DNA from: Paracentrotus lividus
Lineage: Eukaryota > Echinodermata > Echinoidea > Camarodonta > Echinidae
Length of the DNA stretch: 64,000 nucleotides
Direction of reading: 5' to 3'
NCBI GenBank assembly: GCA_940671915.1
Contig: CALNVZ010003426.1
Location: 18,012,897-18,076,896, forward strand
The notes beneath the pieces are model-generated. The model was not told where the DNA came from. It ran no database searches and worked only from the letters and a program-made list of their open reading frames with translations. Position numbers and translations under genes: made by a program. Positions 58,801-64,000 of the stretch are shown here, piece after piece. Numbering within the stretch: the first letter of the stretch is position 1; every line of letters starts with the position of its first letter.

Positions 58801-61800
58801 TCCCGCCTTGTAGTCCTGAGATAGGTAACTACACTCATGATGTCCCATCCAGTGCCTTACCTCCAGCCAATTGCTCAGACCAGCCAGCATATCGGTCATC
58901 ATCAGATGTCGACCAGTGGTTCGTAGACTCCCCGACCACGCTCAGCCCACCAGAGATGGTAACGACCGCTTGCTTCAAGGACATTGCTACCCCCTCCCAA
59001 CATGTCGGTGGCGACCACCATCCCCTCATCGTCAACGTCGAGGACTCTCCTAGTCGACCTCCAGACACTCCCAATGGTCCTCGTACTATCGGTTCCTCCC
59101 CCACTGCTCAGCTCACCGAGGACGACCAAAGCAACAGTGTCGATGACATCGCTACCATCTTTGAAAGTATTGGTGGTGCCCACTACCCCCACCCACTAAG
59201 ATCGAAGAATCGGCTGCCCACCCGAAGCTCCCATCGGCTCTTTCGATCTCGGTTTCGCACCAACCGCTCAGCCTGTCAAGAGTGGTAAGAACAATAGCAT
59301 CGACAGCATCGCCACTCTCCCTCAACACGTTGGTTCTGACTGTCATCCCAACGAGGTCGATGGCTCTCCTGTTCATCCTCCAGAGGTCCATCTAGGTCCA
59401 TTCTGCCAGAAGGATTCAGCGCCAGGTAGTCACCTTGACAATCTTATGACGTCATGTGCTTCAGACGTTACCCCCTCCCCGTATCGTCGGCAAGGTCCAC
59501 CTTAGTTCTTTGCATATTGGACTCAATCCAGGCCGTCCTCCAGAGACTGTCTTTATATAGTCATGAACATGAACTAGTGCTAGTACCCGTGACCTTGACC
59601 GCTCCTTGTCCCTTGACCCCGTTTTGTTGACTCAAATATGGACTCAGTTTTCTGCCCCATCACTGGTTTGTTGGACTCTTATTACCCACATCATTCCTTT
59701 TTTTATTATGTTTTAATAATTCTTAAGTGTATTATTATAATGCTAATACGATGCCGCCTTTTCTCTCCACAGTCATCGTCGTTATGCTGGTATATTTTAA
59801 TTGTTCCAAATCTTTAATGTGTTCGTATACCCGATAATAGTGTAGCTAGTAGTATGTAAGGTGATTCTTATTTTTGCATCTATCACTGCAGAGCAACTGT
59901 GGTGTTTTTTTATGTAAACGGTAGTACTCAATATTTTATACACAGTTTTGGACTGTTGGTTTGCTCCGTATATTGTACTTGCTAAAGGGTTAAGTTTAGT
60001 ATAAAGGATTCAGTTTCATGTTTTGTATCTGAAAATTATTTTTTTCCTTTGAATGTGTTCATTTTGTATATTTCTCTATACTCATTTATCCTGTGATCAC
60101 ATTATTTTTTATAGTAAATCTAACAGATTTTGTGCCTTTTCGTTTGAGATAGGAAGTGAAAAGTAGATCACATGTATTGTTGTAAATGATTTGATAGTAT
60201 GTAGCAATATTGTACCTTGCTTTTCTAGCCTAAAAATATTTGATGAAAGTTATCTTTGGCCTTAACAGATGTGTATGATATGTTGGTGAATAATTTGTTT
60301 TAGTTTCTCAATCTTTGTAGCTTATTGCTAAAAAATATGATTGCATTTATTATAATCATACCTCTTGACTGATAACCCCTTTTTCGGAAACATGTTTAAT
60401 GGTTGAACTACTGTCTACGATTATTAAGCCAGTTTATTCTGTACAGTCTATTCTTATTAAGCCAAGTCTATTAAGTACAGTCTAGTCTTATAAGCCAAGT
60501 TTATTCTGTACAGTCTATTCTTATTAAGCCAAGTCTATTAAGTACAGTCTAGTCTTATTAAGCCAAGTTTATTCTGTACAGTCTATTCTTATTCAGCCGA
60601 TTCTTTCTCTACAACTTATACTTAGTAAGCCAAGTTTATATTTTGTGATGATATTAGTAAGATAATTGTTGCGTTTACTAGGTTTAACTTATTCCTGCGT
60701 TTTCTGTTATTGTTGACCAGTTTTATTGGTTTTGATTACCAGAATAAGTTAGTCTTTATTGCTCATGATATAGAAGATGATAGAGAAGAAAAGTGATTGC
60801 GCCATGTAGTTATATTGTGTTGTGCTGCCCCCTGTGCGGTCAGCTCGTCCCTTTCGGCCAGCAATACTTGAATCATGTAAGCACTTAATAAAGTTATCTA
60901 ACTTTCCTATATTATTTGTGACTGGTAATCCATTGTCTTACTCTAATATAGGCGAATGATGTTCAGGGGATTAAGATATTAGTTCTCAAGAAGTGTTGAG
61001 ATGTTCTTACTGTAGGACCACATGCCATATGTGTTACCCAGAATCTTATTGGAGTTTCTGAGTAAGTAGCAGTAGCGGATGTTTGTAGCGGCTATGAAGA
61101 GCTCAAAAGGGTCGTGCCTCGCTCACGTCCACATGCCACTTTTTGATCTTCTTCTGCAGTTGCTTCATACTTTTCCTGCGATGACTGCAAACAAATTAGA
61201 GATTTGCGGAGGTCAGGTTGTGTTGCCAATTTTACAGTTTTTAAGACTAAGTTTCATTTGAATTAAATCAAAATTCATTAAAAAGTAACAAGAATTATAA
61301 ACATGTAATAATGAGAAGATTTTATAAAAACACTAAAAAAAGGGGGAATCGCTATTCTGAGTAGAACCCTTTACAAAAGCTTTACACACACAAAAAAAAA
61401 ACAAAGAACTAAAAAAAAAAAAAAAAAAAAAAAGAAGTTAAGTTATCAGGTTATATGTAATCAAGCACAACCAACAAAGACACAAAACAATCGAACCTCA
61501 AAATTAAAAGCAACCAATTAAATATTTCATGACTACTTACAGTAGCTAGAGATAAGTTAAATGGCATATTTCCTTTTTGAATTCGATAGGCAAGGCATTC
61601 CAAATATATAAATAAGGCCACAGGTGAGATGTACAAATTATCACATTAGCAAAATCCGAAATTCATATATTTTCATAACAGAACAATTATGTAAAGAAAT
61701 ATGTCTTTGATTGATTGCAATAATGATGATCTTTATAAAGACTTGAAAAAGCTGAAGATAGGATTTCATTTTTTTCAAGACTTTTGCCAATTTGAGGATT

Positions 61801-61914
61801 ACTTTGAATCTCTTCTCTTACCTGCTGAATCCTAGCTCTTTTTTTATAACACCACAGAACAGAGGGTCTTGCCTTCACTACAGCTTTGGACAGCATATGG
61901 TGCAAAATCACCAC
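34110..61914 (-). CDS. NAT10: NAT10, RNA cytidine acetyltransferase (25 exons; 5' end beyond window)
   Basis: ATP-dependent N4-acetylcytidine writer for 18S rRNA and tRNA, nucleolar (Kre33/TmcA family). Exons in transcript order: 61914-61822, 61184-61011, 56723-56539, 55992-55878, 55027-54920, 53087-52954, 51777-51684, 51081-50983, 50508-50372, 49912-49779, 48967-48817, 48115-48019, 47412-47296, 46196-46095, 45761-45687, 44484-44374, 43579-43446, 42262-42214, 40812-40710, 40130-40020, 38682-38513, 36931-36713, 36022-35949, 35473-35393, 34257-34110. From 56723 on, all phases agree and give 915 residues plus stop, colinear with the human C-terminal ~917. The first two listed exons contain indels. 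The start codon and about 35 residues are not in the window. One intron is AT-AC; the rest checked are GT-AG. Confidence 0.95.
35603..35800 (+). mobile_element. tRNA-derived SINE (plus strand)
   Basis: A Pol III A-box-like TTGGCTATGTGGATAA (from 35611) and a consensus B box GGTTCGAACCC (35648-35658) are 25-35 bp apart, followed by tRNA-unrelated sequence. An A-rich run precedes it. No folded mature tRNA is evident, so this is a SINE or tRNA-derived repeat. Confidence 0.65.
36140..36712 (-). repeat. Repeated 3' edges of the NAT10 exon 36713-36931, alternating with (TCCATCTA)n
   Basis: Exon-end blocks with donor (plus-strand CTTACCAATTCTTGTGCCATTG, TTGTCTTGTTGGTTCCAT and CACCACCCTCTCTTC) recur with edges at about 36411 and 36559, and a more diverged one at 36187. 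The true edge is at 36713. TCCATCTATC microsatellite separates them. A still older remnant lies at about 36104-36165. Confidence 0.88.
36993..37122. mobile_element. Short foldback CAGTGCATCCCAGAA
   Basis: 130-bp hairpin element with inverted ends CAGTGCATCCCAGAAGAAAG and TTTTTTCTGGGATGCACTG. Inner arms: CAACTTTGA and TCAAAGTTTG. The CAGT-type ends resemble Tc1/mariner MITEs (tentative). Confidence 0.7.
37924..38389. mobile_element. Tc1/mariner-like MITE, copy A
   Basis: Flanked by TA; ends CAGTCTGTGT and ACACAAACTG. The inside matches 41686-42129 in reverse complement over nearly its whole length (e.g. AATGGTTTCCACCTGTACCATTTTATTTGACACA). No transposase. Confidence 0.75.
39175..39240 (-). 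repeat. Duplicate of the 3' edge of the NAT10 exon 40020-40130
   Basis: Plus-strand CATACCTTGCGCTCTCATCTTG, TCTTACAGAAAAG and ACACTGAGAGCTAGGGATGGCT match the real exon end at 40020-40085 almost exactly, donor included. Similarity stops where the (TCA)n tract begins. Confidence 0.9.
39246..40008. repeat. (TCA)n / (ATC)n microsatellite
   Basis: About 760 bp of TCATCATCC-type repeat, flanked on one side by NAT10 exon 40020-40130 and on the other by the duplicated edge of that exon. The long Met/Asp/Ser-rich frames here are artefacts. Confidence 0.95.
41686..42129. mobile_element. Tc1/mariner-like MITE, inverted copy B
   Basis: Flanked by TA (41684-41685, 42130-42131), with ends CAGTCTGTGTCAAA and CGCAGACTG. 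It is the inverted relative of 37924-38389 and brackets three NAT10 exons with it. Confidence 0.75.
42214..48967 (-). CDS. NAT10: NAT10 exons: linker and GNAT acetyltransferase domain
   Basis: Exons 48967-48817 (VLHEVTLEESIRY...SGCPLPADCDL), 48115-48019 (YYINRDTLFSYHKASEVFLQRLM), 47412-47296 (DLQLLSDAPAHHIFCLLGPV), 46196-46095 (VCLEGEISKETI...SGDLIPWTISQQ), 45761-45687 (LSGGRVVRIATHPDYQG), 44484-44374 (MGYGSRALSLLQGYYQG), 43579-43446 (ERPAEKLDYLGVSFGLT) and 42262-42214 (FWRKAGYLPVYLRQTA). The HPDYQGMGYGSRAL motif spans an exon junction and is the acetyl-CoA pyrophosphate-binding loop (Q/R-x-x-G-x-G) of GNAT folds. The intron between the first two of these exons is U12-type. Confidence 0.95.
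42917..43366. mobile_element. GTGTCATCCTTTT foldback, copy 1
   Basis: Inverted ends GTGTCATCCTTTTT and CAAAAGGATGACAC. Its right 270 bp match 51390-51676: TTACAGCGCGTGCAG, CGTGTTGTGGGAAGAT, CTACTATATCCTCTC, TTTTTGCCTGCAAAAGGAT. Confidence 0.7.
44587..44812. mobile_element. Foldback element containing a 26-bp tandem repeat
   Basis: Inverted arms GGCCCGTATTCTGGAGCAAAG and CGGTTCAGAATATGGGCC; ACTGAGTTTGTACAGG and CATACAAACTCAGT. Inside, ATCCTTTTTTCTGATGTTGACTGATG is repeated three times (44653-44731). Confidence 0.7.
45939..46061 (-). repeat. Duplicates of the 3' edge of the NAT10 exon 46095-46196
   Basis: A copy at 45996-46061 retains donor and exon bases (plus-strand TTACCTGTTGTGATATAGTCC, CACCAGACACCC, TGCCTCTACTCAGACTG). 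It translates to RGKRVSGDPIPWTISQQ; the true exon reads RGKRASGDLIPWTISQQ. Edge spacing is 99 bp. A shorter fragment lies at 45939-45990. The acceptor half is absent. Confidence 0.88.
46440..46670. mobile_element. Foldback around AAGACTTACGATTGATAAAAAG
   Basis: Inverted arms AAGACTTACGATTGATAAAAAG and CTTTTTATCAATCGTAAGTCTT, with inner AGCCTCATTTTG and GATGAGGCTACC. Non-coding. Confidence 0.7.
46785..46980 (-). repeat. Copy of NAT10 exon 47296-47412 3' edge, interrupted by a MITE
   Basis: Plus-strand TACCTGTAGGACACATAGTATTTCAG is followed by the 46813-46953 foldback and then by GGAAGACTGTTCTGGTCTGGCTT. Without the insert this matches the real exon end at 47296-47340. Another copy, at 47151-47195, has lost its donor (GCCTG instead of ACCTG). 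Confidence 0.88.
46813..46953. mobile_element. GGGGGGC-ended foldback (MITE), full copy
   Basis: Inverted ends GGGGGGCATTTCATCAAAGG and CCTTTCATGAAACGCCCCCC. Core GCCAATCAGATGTAAGC. It sits inside a duplicated exon edge, so it postdates that duplication. Confidence 0.85.
46990..47260. repeat. Interspersed (CT)n tracts
   Basis: CTCTCT runs at 47012-47110 and 47225-47260, plus 46695-46760, alternate with the duplicated edges of NAT10 exon 47296-47412. Confidence 0.9.
47413..47840 (-). repeat. ~117-bp tandem repeat carrying the 5' edge of NAT10 exon 47296-47412
   Basis: Acceptor edges (minus-strand TTTTCTAG-AACACTCCTAATGACC) occur at 47412 (real), 47532, about 47647 (AG lost) and 47761. Each unit also contains TGATCCTTGGGGTACAC, whose complement reads GVPQGS in one frame. 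Three extra intronic copies retain 30-40 nt of exon. Confidence 0.88.
48116..48816 (-). other. NAT10: U12-type AT-AC intron of NAT10
   Basis: On the minus strand the intron begins ATATCCTTT at 48816 and ends CTGCAC at 48116. A branch-point-like TTCCTTTAC lies upstream of the end, with its A at 48127, about 11 nt from the 3' end. This matches the U12 consensus (RTATCCTTT; TTCCTTRAY; terminal AC). Removing exactly this 701-bp segment joins GACTT to ATACTACATC and gives PADCDLYYINRDTLF, colinear with vertebrate NAT10. No GT-AG choice here gives the conserved junction. Confidence 0.9.
48300..48450. mobile_element. GC-rich foldback in the U12 intron
   Basis: Inverted arms TTACCAAAAGATGGAGCCGC and GGCTTTATCTTTTGGTAA, with GTGAACGCCGCACA and TGTGCGGCGTTCAT inside. 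About 150 bp, wholly within the AT-AC intron. Confidence 0.8.
49024..49330. repeat. Dispersed repeat, direct copy of 55266-55620
   Basis: Shared CTCTCATTGACTGTGTGTTATA, AATAAATAGTCTTAAA, AATCAGGGCAGAATTGA and TAGTTGAGGACTAGAG. Both are in NAT10 introns in the same orientation. Confidence 0.75.
49779..51777 (-). CDS. NAT10: NAT10 exons: helicase-like core with Walker B
   Basis: Exons 51777-51684 (YSNIFVTAPSPENIRTLFEF), 51081-50983 (NPEFNKAVIRVNIFREHRQT), 50508-50372 (AELVVIDEAAAIPLPLV, the DEAA Walker B; then GPYLVFMSSTING) and 49912-49779 (YEGTGRSLSLKLLQQLRKQ). The last ends in a Ser/Thr/Ala-rich stretch, KATTSMSTGSSASG. This fits the variable linker that follows the same block in vertebrate NAT10. 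Confidence 0.95.
51390..51676. mobile_element. GTGTCATCCTTTT family, copy 2 (right part)
   Basis: Direct-orientation relative of 43096-43362, ending CCTGCAAAAGGAT just before the NAT10 donor at 51682-51683. The left inverted end was not found. Confidence 0.65.
52954..56723 (-). CDS. NAT10: NAT10 exons: N-terminal domain to Walker A
   Basis: Exons 56723-56539, 55992-55878, 55027-54920 and 53087-52954. Key blocks: PNLLARTIETVEGGGIVVILLR and MDVHSRYRTESHQDVVARFNER in the first, SCMVVDDQLKILPLSSH in the second, and TQPVGCLINCAKTLDQ in the third. The fourth carries LRSTVSMTAARGRGKSAALGLAI, whose ARGRGKSA is the P-loop of the RecD-like ATPase domain. ATP hydrolysis by this module is required for acetyl transfer in the TmcA family (known). 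All join in frame. Confidence 0.95.
53215..53600. repeat. Dispersed repeat, relative of 26505-26900
   Basis: Contains AATTATTGTTCT, GAAATGTGGAAGA, GCATTATTGTGTG and GGGCAATTGAAGAGCAAT in the same order as the ASPM intron 19 copy. It ends next to the duplicated exon edge at 53606. Confidence 0.7.
53606..54180 (-). repeat. Duplicated NAT10 exon (copy of 54920-55027) split by a transposon
   Basis: Left part 53606-53655 matches the exon's donor end (plus-strand ACCTGGTCAAGAG, GCACAGTTGATGAGGCATCC). Right part about 54138-54175 matches its middle (TCCTGAAGCAATGCTTTCA, TTCCTTTAGTTCA). Between them lies the 53659-54127 element. The real exon reads TQPVGCLINCAKTLDQ; the copy reads IQLVGCLINCASTLDQ with donor GT intact. 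Confidence 0.88.
53659..54127. mobile_element. GGTGCCC-ended foldback transposon inside a duplicated exon
   Basis: Inverted ends GGTGCCCCAAGTCTGCGCA and TGCGCAGACTTGGGCACC, with subterminal TGTCTGCGCAC. No transposase. Target duplication is not clear. The internal part is shared with 88-235 upstream of ASPM. Confidence 0.8.
54215..54866. mobile_element. Non-autonomous Tc1/mariner element
   Basis: Flanked by TA (54213-54214, 54867-54868). Ends CAGTTGAGGCCAAAAGTTTA and TAAACTTCAGGCCTCAACTG are typical Tc1/mariner termini. 652 bp with no transposase frame. An inner subterminal repeat (GACAAATTTGGT.. / ..ACCCAATTTGTCATGG) is visible. Confidence 0.9.
55266..55620. repeat. Dispersed repeat, direct copy of 49024-49330
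   Basis: See the matched words listed for the copy at 49024. This one has an additional block, GCATTATGGGTAAGGAATCAG, suggesting it is the more complete copy. Confidence 0.75.
56140..56300 (-). mobile_element. tRNA-derived SINE (minus strand)
   Basis: On the minus strand, AGGTTCAGTTGGCATG (A-box-like, about 56290-56276) is followed by GGTTCAAATCC (B box, 56246-56236), then GTGTCCTGTCCCGG sequence unlike tRNA. Good Pol III internal promoter spacing. Confidence 0.7.
56857..57010 (+). repeat. Left LTR
   Basis: Starts CGCCATGTAGTTATATTGTG and ends AATATTGGCG, so CGCC/GGCG are inverted ends. It contains AATAAAG near its middle. It differs from the right copy by several single-base indels (GTGGGTCAG against GTGCGGTCAG; ATTATTGTG against ATTATTTGTG; CTACTCTTTAATATTGG against CTTACTCTAATATAGG). 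Confidence 0.85.
57011..57033 (+). other. Putative tRNA primer-binding site
   Basis: TGGTGGC followed by GCTCTGTGGGATTCC begins exactly after the left LTR. It is close to the complement of a tRNA-Leu 3' end (CCCAC...GCCACCA), with a few mismatches or an indel. The tRNA comparison is from memory of animal tRNA-Leu. Confidence 0.5.
57772..57825 (+). pseudogene. Gag zinc-knuckle-like remnant
   Basis: One frame reads CPLCSAFNRPNKHHISNC, a C-x2-C-x8/9-H-x3/4-C arrangement like the finger near the end of Gag in aquatic Ty3-type elements. The frame breaks soon after, continuing as ANILGYSDSMYPYNDYQDDYDY in an adjacent reading. Upstream (57240-57770) similar acidic and Asn/Ser-rich pieces are scattered over different frames. 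Confidence 0.55.
58258..58656 (+). pseudogene. Retropepsin-like protease remnant
   Basis: The frame reads VRIDLVSGSSHNLIRHSLVQ, then TVVRETCLIFTRDGSEF and AGIPFLELHDITIRPAKR, then VVIGDGPSYTY. This is the layout of the aspartic-protease-like domain of Ty3-type retroelements. The usual D-S/T-G triad reads V-S-G, so the catalytic Asp is lost, or altered by sequencing error. Stops in the same frame lie upstream near 58234. A Pro/Ser/Thr-rich stretch follows in place of reverse transcriptase. Confidence 0.65.
58950..59420 (+). repeat. Degenerate internal repeats of the retroelement
   Basis: GTCGATGACATCGCTACC, CCTCCCAACATGTCGGTGGCGACC and CATCCCC-type blocks recur at about 58980, 59140 and 59300, roughly 160 bp apart, in a GC-richer stretch. 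Open frames here are probably remnants of one repetitive coding segment. Confidence 0.5.
60421..60605 (+). repeat. Tandem repeat near the retroelement's 3' end
   Basis: Units of about 34 bp such as TTTATTCTGTACAGTCTATTC and TTATTAAGCCAAG alternate with TCTATTAAGTACAGTCTAGTC. At least five units precede the right LTR. Confidence 0.75.
60800..60954 (+). repeat. Right LTR
   Basis: Direct copy of 56857-57010, ending AATATAGGCG. A purine-rich tract (GAAGATGATAGAGAAGAAAAG, about 60774-60793) lies just before it, as expected for a polypurine tract. Confidence 0.85.
61011..61184 (-). CDS. NAT10: NAT10 exon with several frame-breaking indels
   Basis: The minus strand shows HRRKSMKQLQKKIK, then DPFELFIAATNIRYCY, then KILGNTYGM, each NAT10-like but in different frames. 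At least three indels separate these blocks. The acceptor (61185-61186) and a donor GT (61009-61010) are present, though the exon end is one base short of the usual CAG-GTAAG. The flanking exons are otherwise normal, so assembly error is more likely than a pseudogene (inference). The exon lies just beyond the retroelement's 3' LTR. Confidence 0.75.
61822..61914 (-). CDS. NAT10: NAT10 exon VVILHHMLSK, with homopolymer frameshift
   Basis: After an acceptor at 61915-61916 the exon reads VVILHHMLSKAVVKARPSVLWCYKK, a near-exact match to the N-terminal (DUF1726) NAT10 domain. A run of seven T on the + strand (61839-61845) puts the last 8 codons out of frame with the family. A six-base run would keep the reading expected before the next exon. 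Donor GT at 61820-61821 is intact. Confidence 0.85.
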
Positions 61915-62357
61915 CTAAGACAGTGAAAAAGAGATAATAATTCATTAACATACACAAGAACACAACACACAATACTTTCCTTTACTACATGTGGTGCAAA
62001 AATACCACCTAAAGAATGAAACAAGATGGGGTCAAAAATAAATGATAAACACTACAATATTTAAAGGATAAAACTTGATTAGAATGGTCTCTGATGAAAT
62101 AACAGAATCAAAGAAATTGCTGTCAAAAGTTCCAAGTGAAATCAGCCAGTTGTTCATGTATTTTGAAACACATCTATATTCAGGATTCAAGCAGATCCAC
62201 AGAGGGAATGAAGAATTTCCATAATTCAATCTCTGTGCCATCTCAAGTCCACAGCGGCTGACCCCGATGTTATGTGGACTCTATCCTTCCTTAAATTCAA
62301 TCATCATGTTTTGAATGCTGTTGGAGTATTGTAATAACATAAGAACACAATCAGAGT

Positions 62358-62450
62358 GCATTTAGAATGCACTTAGAATGCATTTAGACTCTGAATGTAC
62401 TTTGAATTATTTAGAATGCATTTAGAATGCACTTTAAATACAATTTGAAT
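62358..62450. repeat. GAATGCATTTA tandem array
   Basis: Eleven-base units GAATGCATTTA / GAATGCACTTA repeat with drift. Confidence 0.75.
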
Positions 62451-62582
62451 GATATTCAGCAGAACATTTGAGCCAGCCACAAGAATGAGCTCAGATATCT
62501 GGAATGCACTCAGGATGGAATCAGATTTTTTTTTTTGTGACTGAGGTATTTAATTTTATTTTATTATAACCTTATTTCTTCA

Positions 62583-62720
62583 TCAAAATAATTGAATTGA
62601 ATTGAATTGAATTGGTTTTATTAATCTTTCATCATCGCAGCCGTTAGGCCGAATTGTGACAAGTTACAAACAATAAAAGTGGTAATTATATAAATATATA
62701 TCATTATTTACAATAAAAAC
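62583..62720 (-). mobile_element. Possible LINE 3' end with ATTGA tail
   Basis: Five ATTGA units adjoin TTTTATTAATC, then GCAGCCGTTAGGCCGAATTGTGACAAG. In reverse complement this is a 3'-UTR-like sequence with AATAAAACC and a short tandem tail, a form common in non-LTR elements. A similar TTCGGCCTTCGGGTCACAATG ... GAATAAAACC stretch lies at about 30140-30190. No reverse transcriptase frame adjoins. Confidence 0.4.
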
Positions 62721-64000
62721 ATATATTCATGCAAACAAAATGAATTCCTTAATTAAATGACACATAAGAATATTCATAATGACAGAAAAGATAGTAAATT
62801 AAGATCATTTGTTGATGATGGAATTAAAAAGAGTCAAATAAACTGATAAATGATTATAAGGCGATTTAGGTATAAAAAACAGTATAAATAAGCAGATATC
62901 CTAATAGTCTAAGGAGTTCATTTTAAATGGTTTTTACGCCGGGCAAACAATATCTTATAGTATAAATTATTGGGTAGCAAAACTCGATGATCAAAAAAGC
63001 TTGTAAATCAGAAATGTGAATTGGCCTAATACCCATGGTAACTAAGGAAACAAAAAAAAAAACACTTCAAGTCTTAAGTATTAATTTATGCCTCATCCTA
63101 CTTTACCAAGAGATACAGCCAATTTCATGACAGCTTGATATGGGTCAAAGCCAAAGTATTGTTCACTTTGGTCAAATTTTCAAATTGGTAGTTATATCTA
63201 GCATATATATCTTATGAAAACTGAGATTTCATAGATTTCGGAAATGTATATATCCAATATGAAAGACTGCGACTGTCTTGTAAAATGACTTTGACTGTAA
63301 AAATAGCACCCTCTCTGCGCGACGGGACGGAAAATGTACGTTTAATTAATTTACATTAAACCTAAAATGTTAGGTGCAATATCAAGTTTTATTATGGAAT
63401 ACCTTTCTAGGAGCATTTTATTCCTGAGAAAAAAATTCAAAATTATTTTGTATTAAGGGTCAAATTCACATTTTGGGGGCAAAAAAATAGTTGTTTTTTC
63501 AGGTTTTTTTGTACTTTGACACATAATTGTTATTTTTTTTCTATGAAAACACAAGATGGGTCACCCATGTTCTAGAATGTATTAATTTATTAGTGGAGCT
63601 CTACATCCTTGCCACTAAATGAAATGATACTCCACTCATAAGAAAAATATGACGTTTCAACATTTTCCGTCCCGTCGCGCTTTCAGGTCTCTACATTGAC
63701 CCAACACAGATAGTTATGTTATGGGCCTGTAATATATTTTTTTGCATTTAAGCCAATTTTGAGAGGGCTAAGAAAACAAACAAATAATAAATCTATGCAT
63801 CCAAATTGTTATATTGTGTAAAATAGTGTCATGAGATTCAGCTTTCAAATATTGGTGAAAGATCACAGGATACACAAGGTCAAATCTAAGGTCAAAATAA
63901 AGGTCAAAAGGTCATGAGACGTCATAGTGCCGCTACATTTGAAATAATAACTTTTCAGATAGTCTATTTAATTCCTTTTCATTGATACCATTTGTACTTA

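Larger units (their letters stand above)
56857..60954 (+). mobile_element. Non-autonomous Ty3-like LTR retroelement, antisense in NAT10
   Basis: Two ~155-bp direct terminal repeats enclose about 3.8 kb. A primer-binding-like site follows the left repeat and a purine tract precedes the right. Inside are a zinc-knuckle-like gag remnant (57772-57825) and a retropepsin-like remnant (about 58258-58575). No reverse transcriptase, RNase H or integrase was found in any frame. The flanks end AAGAAT and begin AATGAT; a duplication GAAT or AAT is possible but unproven. Reading frames are broken in several places. Confidence 0.8.
61915..64000. other. NAT10: NAT10 5' intron; no exon seen
   Basis: About 2.1 kb without a recognisable exon of the missing NAT10 N-terminus. 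It contains an 11-bp GAATGCATTTA-type tandem array (62358-62450), an ATTGA pentamer array next to a probable LINE 3' end (62583-62720), and otherwise AT-rich sequence. GC-rich words such as GCGCGACGGGACGG near 63317 have a reverse-complement-like partner near 63667, suggesting a foldback of about 360 bp. Confidence 0.6.

Overview
This is a piece of animal genomic DNA with AT-rich, intron-dense, repeat-rich sequence. The two genes, the intron sizes, the aquatic-type Ty3-like retroelement and the many short foldback transposons fit a sea urchin or related marine deuterostome. That assignment is an inference; no species-diagnostic sequence was compared.

Two protein-coding genes lie tail to tail. 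On the + strand, 937-29177 is a complete ASPM (abnormal spindle) gene of 22 coding exons. Joining them with canonical GT-AG sites keeps one open frame of 3526 codons, close to the size of the human protein. It has an ASH-type N-terminus, a calponin-homology region, a huge 4908-bp IQ-repeat exon and a C-terminal helical domain. On the - strand, 61914 down to 34110 holds 25 exons of NAT10 (RNA cytidine acetyltransferase, Kre33/TmcA family). Only the first ~35 codons are missing, beyond the right edge. The 23 exons from 56723 down to the stop join in frame to 915 residues. The two exons to their right carry frame-breaking indels.

Introns and the 4.9-kb spacer between the genes hold many short non-autonomous elements: Harbinger-like and Tc1/mariner-like MITEs, other foldbacks, tRNA-derived SINEs, microsatellites and dispersed repeat families. 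One short-LTR retroelement (56857-60954), lacking reverse transcriptase and integrase, sits antisense in a NAT10 intron.

The most unusual observations are these. (1) Exon edges, with their splice sites, are repeatedly duplicated in tandem into the adjacent intron, at eight edges of seven exons in both genes. (2) NAT10 has a textbook U12-type AT-AC intron at 48116-48816. (3) Inverted copies of one MITE bracket three NAT10 exons totalling 384 nt. (4) Indels cluster between about 56.8 and 61.9 kb, which looks like a locally error-rich assembly patch. (5) Part of the ASPM IQ exon has an exact 219-bp (73-residue, three-IQ) higher-order period. I found no operon, phage, CRISPR or otherwise novel enzymatic system.
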